From Mesorhizobium kowhaii (GTDB lineage: Bacteria > Pseudomonadota > Alphaproteobacteria > Rhizobiales > Rhizobiaceae): DNA of 64,000 nt. The notes beneath the pieces were generated by a model. It did no database searches. It saw nothing but the letters and a program-made list of their open reading frames with translations, and had not been told where the DNA came from. The stretch's first letter is position 1, and the number at the start of each line of letters is the position of its first letter. Below, one piece after another: positions 15,999-23,865 of this stretch. The stretch spans positions 620,001-684,000 of the forward strand of contig NZ_MZXV01000013.1 in NCBI RefSeq assembly GCF_003253745.1. Direction: 5' to 3'. The position numbers and the translations under genes were made by a program.

Positions 15999-17857
15999 GC
16001 GGCTCCCACCACCGCGGGCCGGTCATCGTCCGGCCGCAGCTGCAGGTCGTAGAGCGCGCGATAGCGCCCACCGAGCGCCAGCAGCTCCTCATGCGTGCCG
16101 CGCTCGACGATCCGGCCGCTTTCGACGAACAGGATCTGGTCGGCATGCATCAGCGAGCTCAGCCGGTGCGAGATGATCAGCGTCACGCGGTCCTTGGCGA
16201 AGCGCTTCATCGCCGCCCGGATGCGCTGCTCGGTGCCGGCGTCGATGGCCGCGGTGGAATCGTCGAAGACCAGCACCGATGGCCGTAGCATCAGGCTGCG
16301 CGCGATGGTCAGGCGCTGCCGCTGGCCGCCGGACAGCGAGGCGCCGCGTTCACCGACGACCGTGGTGTAGCCGGCGGGAAGTCCGATGATGTAGTTGTGC
16401 AACTGGGCGAACTCGGCCGCCTGTCCGATGCGGGTCTCGCGCGCCCAGGGGTTGCCATAGGCGATGTTGTTCTCGATCGAGGTGGTGAACAGGAACGCGT
16501 CCTGCTGCACGACGCCGACGGCCCTGCGCAGCGATTGCAGCGTGACCTTGCTGATGTCCTGGCCGTCGATGGTAATGCTGCCTGACGTGACGTCGTAGAA
16601 GCGCGGGATCAGATGCGCGATGGTCGACTTGCCGCTGCCCGGCGGGCCGACGATGCCGATCGTCTCGCCGGACCTCGCCTCGAAGGAAATGCCGGACAGC
16701 GTCGGGCGGTCGCCCGCGCTCGCGTAGCGGAAGCCGACATTGTCGAAACGCAGCACGCCGTCAGTGACGACGAGGTCCCTGGCGCCGGGCGCGTCCTTGA
16801 TGTCGAGTTCGGCGTCGAGGAGTTCGAACAGGCGGGTGCCGCAGGTCGAGGCGCGCGCGAACGAGTTGACCATCAGGCCGAGCTGACGCACCGGCATCTG
16901 TAGGATGGTCATGAAGGTGAGGAACTGGGCCAGCGTGCCGACGCTGATTTGGCCGGCAATCACCTTCTGGCCGCCGAACCAGAGCACCAGGCCCATGGCG
17001 GCCAGGAACGAGAAGTTCATGGCACTGGTGTTGCCGACGCGGATGTCGACGCGCTCATTGGCAAGGTCGAGCGCATCCTGCTTGGCGCGGTCGAATTTCT
17101 CCAGCTCGTGCCGCTGCGCCGCAAAGGCGCGCACGACACGGATGCCCCCGAGGTTCTCGTCCATCACCCGGCTCAGCACCGACAGTCGCTGCTGCAAAGT
17201 CAGCCAGGTGCTGCGCAGCGCCAGCTGGGTGACCGAGGATCGCCAGGCGACAAACGGCACGAAGCTCAGGCTGAGCAGCCCGAGCACCAGATCGGTGCTG
17301 ATCAGCAGATAGGCGCCGACGCCGATCAGCACGCCGAGTAGGACGACGCGCAGGATGCCGGTGGAAAAGAACATGCGCACCCCGTCGAGATCGAGCAGCC
17401 CAAGCGTGATCAGATCGCCGGTGTGAACCCTGTCGTGGTAGGAGAAGCTCAGGCGCTGGATCTTCTCGTAGAAAGCCAGGCGCAGTTCATAGCCGGTCCG
17501 ATGGCCAACGGCCTCGCCGTAATAGTTCTGCGCCATGGTGAAGAGACCGCGCAGGATGCTGACGACGAGCAGTGTGAGCGCCGTGTTCCACAGCGCATGT
17601 TCCGCCGCGGCACCGGCGCCCGCGGCCATGACGCCCTGCGCCTGGTCGATGGCGCGTCCCAGCAAGCGTGGAATGAAAAGCTGCAGCGTTGCGGCGATGA
17701 AGGTCGAGGCGAGGGTGATCGCGACTTGCCAGGGGTGGCGCAGCGTCATGCGCACGATACGGAGCAAGGTGCTGAGGCCCTTGCCCCACGAGGCTTCCGC
17801 CACATGGGCAAACGATTTGCCGCGCTCCGGCGCGCCGCCAATTGCTAGCGTATTCAA
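15995..17857 (-). CDS. ABC exporter half-transporter, subunit with degenerate catalytic site
   Basis: A 620-residue membrane-plus-ATPase half-transporter. Walker A is GPPGSGKST, the signature is canonical LSGGQRQR, but Walker B reads VLVFDDSTAAID: Asp replaces the catalytic Glu. With its downstream partner it should form an asymmetric exporter with one hydrolytic and one degenerate site. Membrane helices fill about residues 45-330. The start MNTLAIGGAPERG is the first Met of the frame. It lies at the head of a two-gene operon with a ~300 bp upstream region. Confidence 0.9.
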   Translation of the reverse strand: MNTLAIGGAPERGKSFAHVAEASWGKGLSTLLRIVRMTLRHPWQVAITLASTFIAATLQLFIPRLLGRAIDQAQGVMAAGAGAAAEHALWNTALTLLVVSILRGLFTMAQNYYGEAVGHRTGYELRLAFYEKIQRLSFSYHDRVHTGDLITLGLLDLDGVRMFFSTGILRVVLLGVLIGVGAYLLISTDLVLGLLSLSFVPFVAWRSSVTQLALRSTWLTLQQRLSVLSRVMDENLGGIRVVRAFAAQRHELEKFDRAKQDALDLANERVDIRVGNTSAMNFSFLAAMGLVLWFGGQKVIAGQISVGTLAQFLTFMTILQMPVRQLGLMVNSFARASTCGTRLFELLDAELDIKDAPGARDLVVTDGVLRFDNVGFRYASAGDRPTLSGISFEARSGETIGIVGPPGSGKSTIAHLIPRFYDVTSGSITIDGQDISKVTLQSLRRAVGVVQQDAFLFTTSIENNIAYGNPWARETRIGQAAEFAQLHNYIIGLPAGYTTVVGERGASLSGGQRQRLTIARSLMLRPSVLVFDDSTAAIDAGTEQRIRAAMKRFAKDRVTLIISHRLSSLMHADQILFVESGRIVERGTHEELLALGGRYRALYDLQLRPDDDRPAVVGAA

Positions 17858-18156
17858 AGGAAAATATCCAAACCAATCCGGGCATTAGCTCGGACGAATG
17901 AAGCAGACTCAGTCCAGGTGGCGCGATGTTACGCGGGTCCGGCTTGGCCGTTCAAGAGCCAATGACGGCATCGCACTGTGCCTGAACGAAAGCGGGCATG
18001 CGGCCCGATGCATGGCCGGGCAGGAGCGCCAGCAGACGCCTGGCAAGCGGTCCTGCCCACCTTGCTGAAAGCGTTAGCCGACGAGGCCAGCAGCCGGCGA
18101 TGCGCAAGCGACGGCCGGACGGGTGTGCAACCGTCCGTTCTTCCGGAATTCCAGTG
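17858..18156. other. intergenic region upstream of the ABC exporter, with a diverged repeat
   Basis: About 300 bases with no convincing gene. It must hold the exporter promoter (minus strand, right after 17857, where the sequence is locally AT-richer) and the 3' end of the cupin gene transcript. At 17960-17987 it carries a 28-base sequence repeated almost exactly at 21882-21909. Short ORFs here show no recognisable domain. Confidence 0.5.
17960..17987 (+). repeat. direct repeat copy 1 flanking the metal island
   Basis: The 28 bases differ at one position from 21882-21909 on the same strand, and weaker similarity continues for about 100 bases downstream in both places (shared GCCTGGCAA and GCTGAA blocks). 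A shorter, more diverged version (GCGGCATCGCACTG and CGCCTGAAC) is at 23801-23823. The two good copies bracket the copper/cupin genes. Confidence 0.55.
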
Positions 18157-18579
18157 CTATGCAGGTATCAAGATGGCGATACGATGCACGCCGACCTCCT
18201 TGCTTGTATTCGTCGACTCGTCGGTCTTGCCCTTGGCGCACGTGTACATGTCACCCGTCTTGAGCTTGAATTCCTTGTCTACCTTCTTGATGGTGAATGC
18301 GCCGGAAGTAATCGTGCAGACCATGTCGTTGTCCATCACACTTTGAGGTGCGTGTGCTCCGGGCTGAAAGACCACGTCGACAATCGAGATGCTCTTGTAG
18401 GCGGGAATGTCGGCGTTGCCGGTGCCGACCTCTACCACCCTGACGCCGGGCGCAATCTCCTTGCCATCCTTCGGGCCGTATTTCTTGGCCTTCGCGGACG
18501 CCACCAGGGTGAACAGAGGCGTTATCGCGGCAGCCGTCACACCGAGAGCAATTGCAGACCTGCGATTCATGGTTTTCAT
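18157..18579 (-). CDS. exported cupin-domain protein
   Basis: A 140-residue protein with an N-terminal export signal containing Asn-Arg-Arg (MKTMNRRSAIALG followed by a hydrophobic Ala-rich stretch and cleavage near SAKA). The mature part is a small cupin: DVVFQPGAHAPQSV, then MVCTITSGAFTIKK and LKTGDMYTCAKG. I chose the ATG at 18579 because GGGAGGA stands eight bases upstream; longer in-frame starts lack a leader. A periplasmic ligand- or metal-binding role is suggested by the neighbouring copper genes, but no enzyme function can be assigned. Confidence 0.78.
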   Translation of the reverse strand: MKTMNRRSAIALGVTAAAITPLFTLVASAKAKKYGPKDGKEIAPGVRVVEVGTGNADIPAYKSISIVDVVFQPGAHAPQSVMDNDMVCTITSGAFTIKKVDKEFKLKTGDMYTCAKGKTDESTNTSKEVGVHRIAILIPA

Positions 18580-18594
18580 CGCGTCCTCCCATAT

Positions 18595-18646
18595 GTTCGT
18601 CACGAACGAATGTGCATGACTAGAATATATTAGCACTAACGAATGT
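18595..18646. promoter_or_regulatory. inverted and direct repeats upstream of the exported cupin gene
   Basis: GTTCGT-C-ACGAAC (18595-18607) is a perfect inverted repeat, and AACGAATGT occurs twice (18605-18613 and 18638-18646), 33 bases apart, which is about three helical turns. The block lies 16-67 bases upstream of the cupin start and is locally AT-rich. Binding by a dimeric regulator is inferred; the protein is not identifiable. Confidence 0.45.
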
Positions 18647-18691
18647 ACTTGTATGCGAGGAAGCACCCATCCGCGGCGAGAGCGACTATCT

Positions 18692-18883
18692 TCATGGTTG
18701 CCGCTCCTTCGACTCGGGCAGCAAGTCCACGCCGCCGACCGTGGTTCGACGACCCGACAGCAAGTATTTTCCGAGCGCGGCTATGGCGAGCAGCAGGACC
18801 AGCAGCACAAGAAAGCCGGCGACGGACAGGAACATCATCGCGAGCCAGGTTCTGGCAGGGCAATCCGACATATCGGCAGACAT
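18692..18883 (-). CDS. small single-span membrane protein
   Basis: A 63-residue protein with a short N-terminus containing one Cys (MSADMSDCPARTW), a long hydrophobic segment (about residues 15-40, rich in Leu, Val, Ala) and a basic, then acidic tail. An AAGG ribosome site stands before the ATG at 18883. It starts 12 bases after the stop of the first DUF411 gene, so it belongs to that transcript. Function unknown; small membrane proteins of this kind often accompany copper tolerance genes. Confidence 0.6.
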   Translation of the reverse strand: MSADMSDCPARTWLAMMFLSVAGFLVLLVLLLAIAALGKYLLSGRRTTVGGVDLLPESKERQP

Positions 18884-18895
18884 CGCGGTTGCCTT

Positions 18896-19336
18896 TCAGT
18901 CGGTCGCGTAGACGGTAGGCGCCTTACCGTCCTTGGTGAAGGCGTAGACGATGAAAGGGCCAGCCTTCTCGCCACCCATGCCGGGAGCGCCGGTCGGCAT
19001 GCCGGCCAGCGTGATGCCGGTGATGGCAGGCCGTTCGGTCAACAGTTTCTTGACGATATCGACCGGCACCAGCCCGTCGACCACATAGCCGTCGACCATC
19101 AGCGTGTGGCAGCCTTCGAGGTCGGCCGGCACGCCCGCATCGCTGCTGATCTGGGACAGGTTGTTGACGGGCTTGATGTCGACCTTGAAGCCGTTGTGTT
19201 CGAGATAATTGGCATAGGACTCGCAGCAGCTGCATTGCGGGTTCTTGTACATCACCGCGTTGATGGTCGCCGCGACAGCAGGCAGCGGCATAGCGATCGC
19301 GACGATGAGGGCGGTGAGGGAATAAGTCCGTTTCAT
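18896..19336 (-). CDS. DUF411 periplasmic metal-binding protein, copy 1
   Basis: A 146-residue DUF411 protein. The Sec signal peptide ends near PAVAATINA, and the mature protein carries the metal-type Cys cluster C35-x-C37-C38 (KNPQCSCCESY). Conserved DUF411 features follow: LEGCHTLMVDGYVVDGLVPVD, with GVPADL before it, and a C-terminal PGMGGEKAGPF loop. The start at 19336 has AAGGAGA upstream. It is a tandem paralogue of the next gene, with an almost identical leader. DUF411 proteins sit in copper and silver tolerance loci and are thought to bind copper in the periplasm. Confidence 0.85.
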   Translation of the reverse strand: MKRTYSLTALIVAIAMPLPAVAATINAVMYKNPQCSCCESYANYLEHNGFKVDIKPVNNLSQISSDAGVPADLEGCHTLMVDGYVVDGLVPVDIVKKLLTERPAITGITLAGMPTGAPGMGGEKAGPFIVYAFTKDGKAPTVYATD

Positions 19337-19376
19337 TTGAGTTCTCCTTGAGTGAAAAATGAGATCGATGTGGCCG

Positions 19377-19817
19377 TCACTCGGTTGCGTAGACGGTTGG
19401 CGCCTTGCCATCCTTGGTGAAGGCGTAGATCGTCCAGGACTCGGTTTTCTGGCCGCCCATTCCCGGCGAACCCATCGGCATACCCGGCATGGCGATGCCT
19501 GTGATTTCAGGACGTTCCGCCAGCATCTTCTTGATCAGGTCGACCGGCACGAAACCATCGACCACGTAGTCGCCGATCACCACGGAATGGCAGCCCTGCA
19601 ATTTCTCGGGAACGCCAAGGCCGGCGCTGATCTGGTCCAGATCGTTGGATGGCTTCAGTTCAACCGTGAAGCCGTTCTTTTCGAGATAGGCGGCGTAGGT
19701 CTCGCAGCAGCTGCAGCTCGGGTTCTTGTACATCACCGCGTTGATCGTGGCGGCAACGGCAGGCAGCGGCATCGCGATCGCGATGGTGAGGGCGGCGAGG
19801 TAGTAAGTCCGTTTCAT
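19377..19817 (-). CDS. DUF411 periplasmic metal-binding protein, copy 2
   Basis: A second 146-residue DUF411 protein of equal length to its neighbour, with the same MKRTY signal-peptide start and the same C35-x-C37-C38 cluster (KNPSCSCCETY). The two keep VMYKNP, GYVVDG/DYVVDG, VPVD and TKDGKAPTVYAT blocks, but differ in the middle, so this is an old tandem duplication. A GGAGAA ribosome site precedes the ATG. It follows the multicopper oxidase gene by 38 bases in one operon. Likely a periplasmic copper-handling protein. Confidence 0.85.
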   Translation of the reverse strand: MKRTYYLAALTIAIAMPLPAVAATINAVMYKNPSCSCCETYAAYLEKNGFTVELKPSNDLDQISAGLGVPEKLQGCHSVVIGDYVVDGFVPVDLIKKMLAERPEITGIAMPGMPMGSPGMGGQKTESWTIYAFTKDGKAPTVYATE

Positions 19818-19855
19818 TGCGGTTCTCCTTGATTGACGTTGATTGGCGAAAAGGG

Positions 19856-21298
19856 TCAGGTCACTCGAAACACCGTCATGAGGCCGGCCATCTGATGGTC
19901 GGCGACATGGCAGTGCAGCATCCAGTCGCCGGGATTGTCGGCGACGAAGGCGCATTCGATCGTATCCTTGGGGGCAAGCAGCACCGTGTCCTGCCATGTC
20001 CGGTTCGGCACGGGCGAACCGTTGCGGGAAAGTACGGACATGCTGAAACCGTGGATGTGCATTGGATGCCACCACGCGGTTTCGTTGCGCATGGTGAGAT
20101 GACAAGTGGTGCCGCGTTTCAGCGTGAACCGCGGCGCCATGCCGGCGTGGCCGTCACCGGTCATCGACATGCCGTTGATCGCCCAGGCCGCGCCGCCATT
20201 CATGCCGGGTGTCGCCATGCCCATCATGCCGCCGACGCCGGCGAGCTTGCCGCCACCCATCATGCCGCCTTGCAGGACGATCTCCTGTCGCTCGGCCTCG
20301 GCAAGGTCGGGTTCAGGCAAGGGATTGCGCGGCAGGCCAAGCGGGGCGTCGAGAGGACGGGTCCGCAGCGGCGATGCGGTGTCATAGGCAAGCGTGGTCA
20401 GCTTGTAGGCGAGACCGTCATAGTAATCGTCGATCACCGCGTAGCGCTTGCCCGGGTCGCCCTGCATGTCGATCACGACATCGATGCGCATAGCAGGCGC
20501 AAGAACAACACGGCCGTCTTCAAGTTCGTGCGGGTCGCAGGGCTGACCGTCGATCGCCACGACGACCGGGCGGTGGCCCTCGAAGCGCAGCGCCATGATG
20601 CGGGCGAGCGAGGCATTGGCCAAGCGCAGCCTGATCCGCTCCCCAGCGATCACGCGCTGATCGATTGGAACCGTGCCGTTGATGGTGACGATATTGCCGA
20701 TGCGGCCTGACATCGCCGCGTCCATCGCGCTGCCGAAGCCGGGCGCCATCTGCGCGTCGGCGGCAAGCCGCCAGTCTTGCAGCAACCACAAGAGGTCGCG
20801 GTCGACAGCAATGGGTTCAGCCTCCTCGACAATGAGGGCGCCGGCTAGGCCGCGGCCGAGCTGCACAAGGCTGTTGGCATGCGGATGGTACCAGAAGGTA
20901 CCGGCGTCGGGTGGCGTGAATTCATAGACGAAACTTGTCCCCGGCTTGATCGGCGGCTGTGTCAGGCCGGGCACGCCGTCCATGGCGTTTTGCAGGCGGA
21001 TGCCATGCCAATGGACCGTGGTTTCCTCGTCCAGGCCATTCTCGACGATGATGCGAGCGGGTTCGCCCTGGCGTAAGCGCAGCATCGGACCGGGGACCGT
21101 CCCGTCATAGGCCCAGACAGGAGTAAGCGGGCCGCTGGAGCCGGTGAACCTGGCCTGGCCCGGCGCGACCCTGATGCGGCGCTCGTCGACGGCGGATGCC
21201 ATCGACGATGCGGGACGCGCTACGGTGGCCGCCGCGACGCCCGCCGCCGCGAGGACAAACCTGCGGCGTGAAATGGAAAGATTGAAATCGATACTCAC
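19856..21298 (-). CDS. TAT-exported multicopper oxidase (CueO/CopA-like)
   Basis: About 480 residues: a twin-arginine leader (SISRRRFVLAAAG) followed by three cupredoxin domains. All copper-ligand motifs are seen: HWHG (about residue 96), HPHAN (about 136), HPMHIHG (about 410) and HCHVADHQMAGLM (about 460). A Met/Gly-rich loop (GGMMGGGKLAGVGGMMGM) near residue 340 recalls the cuprous-ion-binding insert of CueO. The GTG at 21298 with an AAGGG site is preferred; longer in-frame starts push the leader inward. It probably oxidises Cu(I) in the periplasm, working with the DUF411 proteins downstream. Confidence 0.88.
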   Translation of the reverse strand: MSIDFNLSISRRRFVLAAAGVAAATVARPASSMASAVDERRIRVAPGQARFTGSSGPLTPVWAYDGTVPGPMLRLRQGEPARIIVENGLDEETTVHWHGIRLQNAMDGVPGLTQPPIKPGTSFVYEFTPPDAGTFWYHPHANSLVQLGRGLAGALIVEEAEPIAVDRDLLWLLQDWRLAADAQMAPGFGSAMDAAMSGRIGNIVTINGTVPIDQRVIAGERIRLRLANASLARIMALRFEGHRPVVVAIDGQPCDPHELEDGRVVLAPAMRIDVVIDMQGDPGKRYAVIDDYYDGLAYKLTTLAYDTASPLRTRPLDAPLGLPRNPLPEPDLAEAERQEIVLQGGMMGGGKLAGVGGMMGMATPGMNGGAAWAINGMSMTGDGHAGMAPRFTLKRGTTCHLTMRNETAWWHPMHIHGFSMSVLSRNGSPVPNRTWQDTVLLAPKDTIECAFVADNPGDWMLHCHVADHQMAGLMTVFRVT

Positions 21299-21424
21299 TC
21301 TCAAGCCCTTTGCGATCTCGATCGACGGCGAGCCTCTCGACGTCGAATTGCTGTGTGCTCGCCGGCGCAAAGCGCCAGCGGCAATCAAACGCCAGAAATC
21401 AGCCGCGGGACGGCTGAAACTGCG

Positions 21425-21826
21425 TCAGACGAGATCGATGGATTTGGGAGGGAAGGGATCGGGCAAGGAACTTCGCCCGTGAAGGAACGGCATCGGCAGC
21501 GCCGACGGCAGCGATGTCCGGACTACGGTCGTCACCGCGAACTCAAGCGGCAACACCGCGAGCACCGGTGCGATGCAGGTCGGCGGACATTGCATCGGTT
21601 TGCCGCTGTCGGCGGCGCCCTTGAGGCACGCGTTGCAATCGCCATTCATGGCGGTGTCGGCCATCTTGGCCATGCTTGTGTCGGCAGCGGGCATGGTCAT
21701 GCCAGTCGTCATCATCATCTTCGCCGACATGACGCTCGTCTGAGCGGCAGACAGGCCGAACCCGGCGGTCAAGAATACCGCGAGCAGAATGACAAGGACA
21801 TGTTTTGGCGACCAGCGTGCCATCAT
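21425..21826 (-). CDS. Met/Cys-rich exported or membrane-anchored small protein
   Basis: A 133-residue protein starting with a hydrophobic leader (HVLVILLAVFLTAGFGLSAAQ). The mature part is rich in Met (SAKMMMTTGMTMP, SMAKMADTAM) and has three spaced cysteines (CNACLKG, MQCPPTC). This composition suits Cu(I) binding. A second hydrophobic stretch (APVLAVLPLEFAVTTVV) could span the membrane. It lies upstream of the multicopper oxidase on the same strand. I do not recognise a named family. Confidence 0.6.
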   Translation of the reverse strand: MMARWSPKHVLVILLAVFLTAGFGLSAAQTSVMSAKMMMTTGMTMPAADTSMAKMADTAMNGDCNACLKGAADSGKPMQCPPTCIAPVLAVLPLEFAVTTVVRTSLPSALPMPFLHGRSSLPDPFPPKSIDLV

Positions 21827-21841
21827 CCGGGTAGGCTGACC

Positions 21842-22996
21842 TCAACAGACGGCATTTGCAAGCCGGATTCCATTGCTGCGACAATGACGGCGTCGCACTG
21901 TGCCTGAACATCGCATCGACCGGCGACGGCGGCACGGCCGGCCGAGCCACCAGGTCATCGGTGTGCTGGCGCCTGGCAACCGATGGAATTCTGCCTCACC
22001 TCGCTGAAGGCGGCTTGCACCAATCGGCTTCTTGAGCACGACAAACCAGTTGCCGTTGAGCATGCCTTCGTCGCACAGTTCGAACCCTGCGCTCGCCGCC
22101 ATCCGCCGCCAGGCGCCTTTGCCCGAGAAAAGCAGCGCAAGCACACTGACGATCGCAAACATCGTCCATCCGGGCACCCAGACGACGAGAAGGAAACGCC
22201 CGCCCGGTTTCAAGACGCGCAAGACCTCACGCAGCCCCTGTTCCTTTTGCGAGCCGAGATGATCAATCGCATGAGCGCTGACGGCGGCGTCAAAGCGGCC
22301 TTCCGGGAAGGGTAGCGCAGTCAGGTCGCCAAGTTCGATGTCAACGCGCGCGGTCAGGCCGGCAAGCCGCAGATTCTGTTCGAGCAACGCCCGGCCGCCG
22401 CCTTCGATATAGTTCGAATCGAAGCGGTCGAGCGCGACGACCCTTCCATTCCGGAGCGCGCGGCCGAGCGCGATCGTGGTTCGGCCGGCGCCGCATCCTG
22501 CATCCAGGACCACACCTGCGTCGCACGGCAGTAGGTCAACCATCGGCAGCGCCGCATGCTCGTAGCGTCCTACGGTGCGGGCAATGAGACCGCCGGCGAA
22601 GAAGTTCGCCGCAAGCAGCGTCAGCACCATGGCGAGCGGCCAATAGGCCGGTGTCGCGACCTGAACGGCGACCGCGATTGCGGCCAGGATCAGCGCCGCG
22701 ATCCACGGCCCGAGCGCCCAGGCCGGCGCCCAGCCGAAATCGAAATTCGCTGTATCCTGCCGGCGTTTCCGGCCGGGCAGGCGTCCGGCGAGCCTGTTCC
22801 CGGCCATGACATAGAGCGAAGCCAGCAGCACCAGGGCGCCGACCAGATGAAAGCCGCCGAAGAGCAGAATTGTCCCGGAGACGGCTGGCAGAGACGGGAC
22901 ATAAATCAGCAAGAGTAGCCCCGCCGCCACGCCGATCAAGCCGACGAGCCACAGATGGCCATGGCTGTGGGTACCTGGTGTGTCTCTTGTTGCCAT
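21842..22996 (-). CDS. membrane-anchored class I SAM-dependent methyltransferase
   Basis: 384 residues as read. The first ~150 form four hydrophobic segments with a His-rich start (GTHSHGHLW). The methyltransferase fold follows: motif I VVLDAGCGAGRTTIALG, then VVALDRFDSNYIEGGG, DLTALPFPEGRFDAAVS and LRVLKPGGRFLLVVW. The ATG at 22996 has GAGGAGG upstream. The recognisable fold ends near VVLKKP (about 22025); the remaining ~55 residues are Arg/Pro-rich and overlap the repeat at 21882-21909, so the natural stop may have been lost. Substrate unknown. Divergent TetR neighbour. Confidence 0.78.
   Translation of the reverse strand: MATRDTPGTHSHGHLWLVGLIGVAAGLLLLIYVPSLPAVSGTILLFGGFHLVGALVLLASLYVMAGNRLAGRLPGRKRRQDTANFDFGWAPAWALGPWIAALILAAIAVAVQVATPAYWPLAMVLTLLAANFFAGGLIARTVGRYEHAALPMVDLLPCDAGVVLDAGCGAGRTTIALGRALRNGRVVALDRFDSNYIEGGGRALLEQNLRLAGLTARVDIELGDLTALPFPEGRFDAAVSAHAIDHLGSQKEQGLREVLRVLKPGGRFLLVVWVPGWTMFAIVSVLALLFSGKGAWRRMAASAGFELCDEGMLNGNWFVVLKKPIGASRLQRGEAEFHRLPGASTPMTWWLGRPCRRRRSMRCSGTVRRRHCRSNGIRLANAVC
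21882..21909 (+). repeat. direct repeat copy 2 flanking the metal island
   Basis: Same-strand match, with one difference in 28 bases, to 17960-17987. It lies within the Arg-rich C-terminal extension of the methyltransferase reading frame. Confidence 0.55.
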
Positions 22997-23031
22997 GGCT
23001 GGCCTCCTCGATTTTCTGGACAGAACGGCAG

Positions 23032-23095
23032 TTATCGGACACGATGACTGATAATTTGAACATGAACTTGAGGCACGAAATGTCCGGTAACGGAC
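23032..23095. promoter_or_regulatory. candidate TetR operators between methyltransferase and tetR
   Basis: TTATCGGACA (23032-23041) and TGTCCGGTAA (23081-23090) form an inverted pair with one mismatch, 39 bases apart, and the second is part of GTCCG-GTAA-CGGAC (23082-23095), itself a perfect inverted repeat. They fill the 132-base divergent promoter region, as expected for a TetR repressor that controls its own gene and its neighbour. Confidence 0.5.
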
Positions 23096-23128
23096 GAAAC
23101 AGGGCCAATGGCCGGGTAGCGCGCACGC

Positions 23129-23746
23129 ATGAAAGAAGACCGCCGTATCCAGCGCTCGCGCGATGCGCTGCACCAGGCACTGGTCGCGCTGGTGCTTGAA
23201 AAAGGCTACGAGGCGGTGACGATCAAGGACATCGTCGAGCGTGCGAATGTCGGCCGTTCGACCTTTTATGCGCACTACAAAAGCAAGGAGGATCTGCTCA
23301 CCAACGGACTGGCGGAACTGCGCGCGCTGCTGACAGCGCACCAGCAAGCAGCACTTGCCGAAGAAGGAGACGTTGGCCAGCGTTGCCTCGGCTTCAGCCT
23401 GGCGCTCTTCGAACATGCGCAGAGCTTCCGCGACATCTATCGCGTTCTGGTCGGGGAGCGGGGATCCGCCATCGTCATGAACCGGATGCGAGCGCTGCTC
23501 GCCGACCTGGTGAGCCAGGACCTTGCAGCCATCGCCCCCGCCGCCAACGACGGACAAATCCCTCGAAGCGCGCTGATCCAGTTCGTGGTTGGCGCCCTGA
23601 TGTCGGTCCTGGCCTGGTGGATGGATCGCAAATCAAGGCTGTCGCCTGCGGAAGTCGACACGATTTTCCGGCGCTTGACGATCCCCGCGATCGTCGCCGC
23701 TTTCGATGGTCCGATATCGAACATCGATAGCAACGCCGAACGGTAA
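23129..23746 (+). CDS. TetR/AcrR-family transcriptional regulator
   Basis: 205 residues. The N-terminal helix-turn-helix is clear: ALVALVLEKGYEAVTIKDIVERANVGRSTFYAHYKSKEDLL is the TetR_N pattern (about residues 17-57). The C-terminal domain is typical of YcdC-like TetR proteins (LIQFVVGALMSVLAWWMDRK). It is divergent from the membrane methyltransferase and probably represses it through the palindromes at 23032-23095. Ligand unknown. Confidence 0.9.
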   Translation: MKEDRRIQRSRDALHQALVALVLEKGYEAVTIKDIVERANVGRSTFYAHYKSKEDLLTNGLAELRALLTAHQQAALAEEGDVGQRCLGFSLALFEHAQSFRDIYRVLVGERGSAIVMNRMRALLADLVSQDLAAIAPAANDGQIPRSALIQFVVGALMSVLAWWMDRKSRLSPAEVDTIFRRLTIPAIVAAFDGPISNIDSNAER

Positions 23747-23865
23747 TAGGGCGGAAGCTACCGCCGTGTAGATTGATGCGAAGTTTCAGACGCCTCGCAA
23801 GCGGCATCGCACTGCGCCTGAACGGAAACCTGCTGCTACAGGCCTTTGGACCGCCGGCGATCCGT

